A stretch of DNA of 7,030 bases, taken from contig JAFUBJ010000587.1 in assembly GCA_017460265.1 (NCBI GenBank), positions 1-7,030 on the forward strand. The letters run 5' to 3'. This document shows, in pieces, positions 6,031-7,030 of the stretch. Both the position numbers and the translations under genes were made by a program. The notes below the pieces were generated by a model. That model was not told the DNA's origin and made no database searches. It saw nothing but the letters and a program-made list of their open reading frames with translations. Source of the DNA: Atopobiaceae bacterium (GTDB taxonomy: Bacteria > Actinomycetota > Coriobacteriia > Coriobacteriales > Atopobiaceae). Within the stretch, counting starts at the first letter, position 1. Each line of letters starts with the position of its first letter.

Positions 6031-6594
6031 CTATGCCAGCTCCGCCACCACCTCGTCGGCCGTGGCAATGCGCGATCCATAGCACTTCACGAAGTGCTCG
6101 ATGCCCGCCTCCTGCGTTCCGCACAGGAAGGTGCGCGTCGCGTCCTCGACCACGATCGAGGCATAGCCCAGGAAGTAGGCGTCGGCCAACGTGTGCAACA
6201 CGCAGATGTTGGTGTCCTCGCCCACCGCGATGACGGTGTCCACGCCCAGCTCGCGCAGGGTGAGGTCAAGGTCGGTCCCAAAGAAGCCGCTGTAGCGGCG
6301 CTTGGGAATGATGAAGTCGCGCTCACCCGATCCGGCCTTCAGCGCCGGGTTGGGAACGGCCTTGCCGCGAATGCCGTGCTCGCCCCACAGGTCAAGCTCC
6401 TTGTCGACGCCAGGAATGTGGGCATCGTCGCAGAAGATGATAGGAAGGCCGGCGGCACGCGCGGCGTCCACCACGCGCACCGAGTTGCGCACGACGCGCT
6501 CTTCGTCGGGGCTCGGGTTGTAGAGAGTGTCGTCACCCTCGGTGACCAGGACGTCGATGACGAGTACTGCCGTTGTTGCCTTGTCAATGGCCAT
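6031..6594 (-). CDS. Isochorismatase-family cysteine hydrolase
   Basis: This 187-residue protein has the isochorismatase-like hydrolase fold, whose members act on nicotinamide, carbamoylated amines, isochorismate or ureidoacrylate. The catalytic triad is visible: Asp14 (LVIDVL), Lys98 (FIIPKRRYSGFFGTDLD) and Cys131 (GEDTNICVLHTLADAY). CDDAHIPG (55-62) resembles the segment carrying metal-binding Asp/His residues in nicotinamidases. The KRRYSGFFGT.LD and TNICV.HT.ADAY blocks are typical of the stand-alone bacterial cysteine hydrolases. Length matches the family (about 180-210). The start at 6594 has GAGGAAGGGG six bases upstream; an ATG at 6612 overlaps that ribosome site and is unlikely. The gene lies 27 bases after the cell-wall hydrolase and 43 bases before GH2. 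Nicotinamidase is one possibility, but the substrate cannot be fixed from sequence and the neighbours do not point to one pathway. Confidence 0.88.
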   Translation of the reverse strand: MAIDKATTAVLVIDVLVTEGDDTLYNPSPDEERVVRNSVRVVDAARAAGLPIIFCDDAHIPGVDKELDLWGEHGIRGKAVPNPALKAGSGERDFIIPKRRYSGFFGTDLDLTLRELGVDTVIAVGEDTNICVLHTLADAYFLGYASIVVEDATRTFLCGTQEAGIEHFVKCYGSRIATADEVVAELA

Positions 6595-6600
6595 GTGGAG

Positions 6601-6610
6601 CCCCTTCCTC
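6601..6610 (-). promoter_or_regulatory. Shine-Dalgarno sequence fixing the cysteine hydrolase start
   Basis: GAGGAAGGGG on the minus strand lies six bases before the ATG at 6594. It overlaps the alternative ATG at 6612, which therefore lacks its own ribosome site. Confidence 0.75.
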
Positions 6611-6621
6611 ATGTCAAGCGG

Positions 6622-7030
6622 CTAGGCGAGGGCCACGCCGCCCATCCATCCCCAACGCGGCGTCACATAGCCGCCGTAGTTGGCAATCCAGCTGCTCAAG
6701 CTCGTCGTGTTGATGTAGCCGATGTTCTCCATCAGCATGCCGCCACCAATGTAGATGCCCACGTGACCATAGATGGCGCCCAGGCCCGAAGAGGGATAGG
6801 TGGACACCGCCACGATCATGCCCGGCTGGATGGCGCTCGTGTCGGAGCTGTAGCAATAGTAATTGTACAGGTCGCAGGCATTGCCGCCCCACGAGCCGAC
6901 GCCCGCGCGCTCAAAGACGTCCTCGACCCACCAGGCGCACAGGCCCGATCCGGGTGAGGGCGTGGTGTAGCAGGCATTGATGACGGCCTGCTGGGACCCA
7001 GTCGCGCCCGAGACGAGCGCAGAGGGATCG
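6622..7030 (-). CDS. NlpC/P60- or CHAP-like cell-wall hydrolase, C-terminal part
   Basis: The frame is open from the right edge to a TAG at 6622-6624, giving 135 C-terminal residues; the N-terminus lies outside the window. The catalytic domain of a secreted peptidoglycan peptidase or amidase is suggested by a nucleophile-type Cys in GSGLCAWWVEDVFERAGV (Cys31 of the visible part) and by a conserved His in IYGHVGIYIGGGMLMENIGY (His89). The spacing and the preceding IQPGMIVAV strand fit the papain-like NlpC/P60 and CHAP folds. The ending PRWGWMGGVALA resembles secreted hydrolases I associate with Coriobacteriia and Clostridia; that likeness is from memory. Cys20, Cys52 and Cys59 could form disulfides outside the cell. 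The missing upstream part probably holds a signal peptide and perhaps wall-binding or coiled-coil regions. The cysteine hydrolase starts 27 bases downstream. Confidence 0.82.
   Translation of the reverse strand, partial: DPSALVSGATGSQQAVINACYTTPSPGSGLCAWWVEDVFERAGVGSWGGNACDLYNYYCYSSDTSAIQPGMIVAVSTYPSSGLGAIYGHVGIYIGGGMLMENIGYINTTSLSSWIANYGGYVTPRWGWMGGVALA

Noticed and set aside
5988..6080. 31-codon N-terminal extension of the GH2 protein.
   Set aside because: It overlaps the cysteine hydrolase gene, adds residues unlike GH2 proteins, and the ribosome site at 5995-6001 marks the shorter start.
5094..6233. Long plus-strand open frame (379 codons) antisense to GH2.
   Set aside because: High-GC codon bias on the real strand produces such shadows; the product is Arg/His/Pro-rich without any domain. 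The same applies to 5974-6957 and to the minus-strand frame at 2415-3413.
6612..6617. Perfect TTGACA on the minus strand between the cell-wall hydrolase and cysteine hydrolase genes.
   Set aside because: At 17 bases the -10 position reads ATGGCC, inside the start of the gene, so transcription would begin within the coding region.
6622..6819. A free-standing 65-codon gene starting at 6819.
   Set aside because: The frame is open upstream to the window edge and the upstream part carries the catalytic cysteine block, so this is only the tail of a larger gene.

Overview
This high-GC window looks like chromosomal DNA of an actinobacterium. Gene content and protein style suggest the class Coriobacteriia (an Olsenella/Atopobium-like gut or rumen anaerobe). 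That placement is an inference from overall resemblance, not from a marker gene. Almost the whole window is coding; the longest non-coding stretch is 204 bases.

Layout, left to right: (1) the 5' part of an L-lactate permease (LldP/LctP) family gene, minus strand, running off the left edge and apparently lacking 45-50 residues near its N-terminus; (2) a secreted lipoprotein cellulase, minus strand, with a GH5 subfamily-2-like catalytic domain and a C-terminal CBM2-like domain; (3) a 204-base divergent intergenic region with two near-identical 38-base inverted-repeat units placed almost exactly midway between the two start codons; (4) a C69-family dipeptidase on the plus strand; (5) after a 21-base convergent gap, a minus-strand cluster. 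Read in transcription order from the right edge, that cluster is the C-terminal part of an NlpC/P60- or CHAP-like cell-wall hydrolase, an isochorismatase-family cysteine hydrolase, and a large cytoplasmic GH2 beta-galactosidase-type glycosidase. The gaps in the cluster are 27 and 43 bases with strong Shine-Dalgarno sequences and no visible terminators, which suggests co-transcription.

Together the genes fit a saccharolytic and peptidolytic anaerobe: surface attack on beta-glucan, intracellular hydrolysis of beta-galactosides and dipeptides, and lactate transport. No RNA gene, CRISPR array, insertion sequence or defence system is visible. The most unusual signals are the symmetric pair of repeat units, whose outer arms coincide with the best -35 candidates of both divergent genes, and the shortened permease. 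Everything else belongs to a recognisable family.
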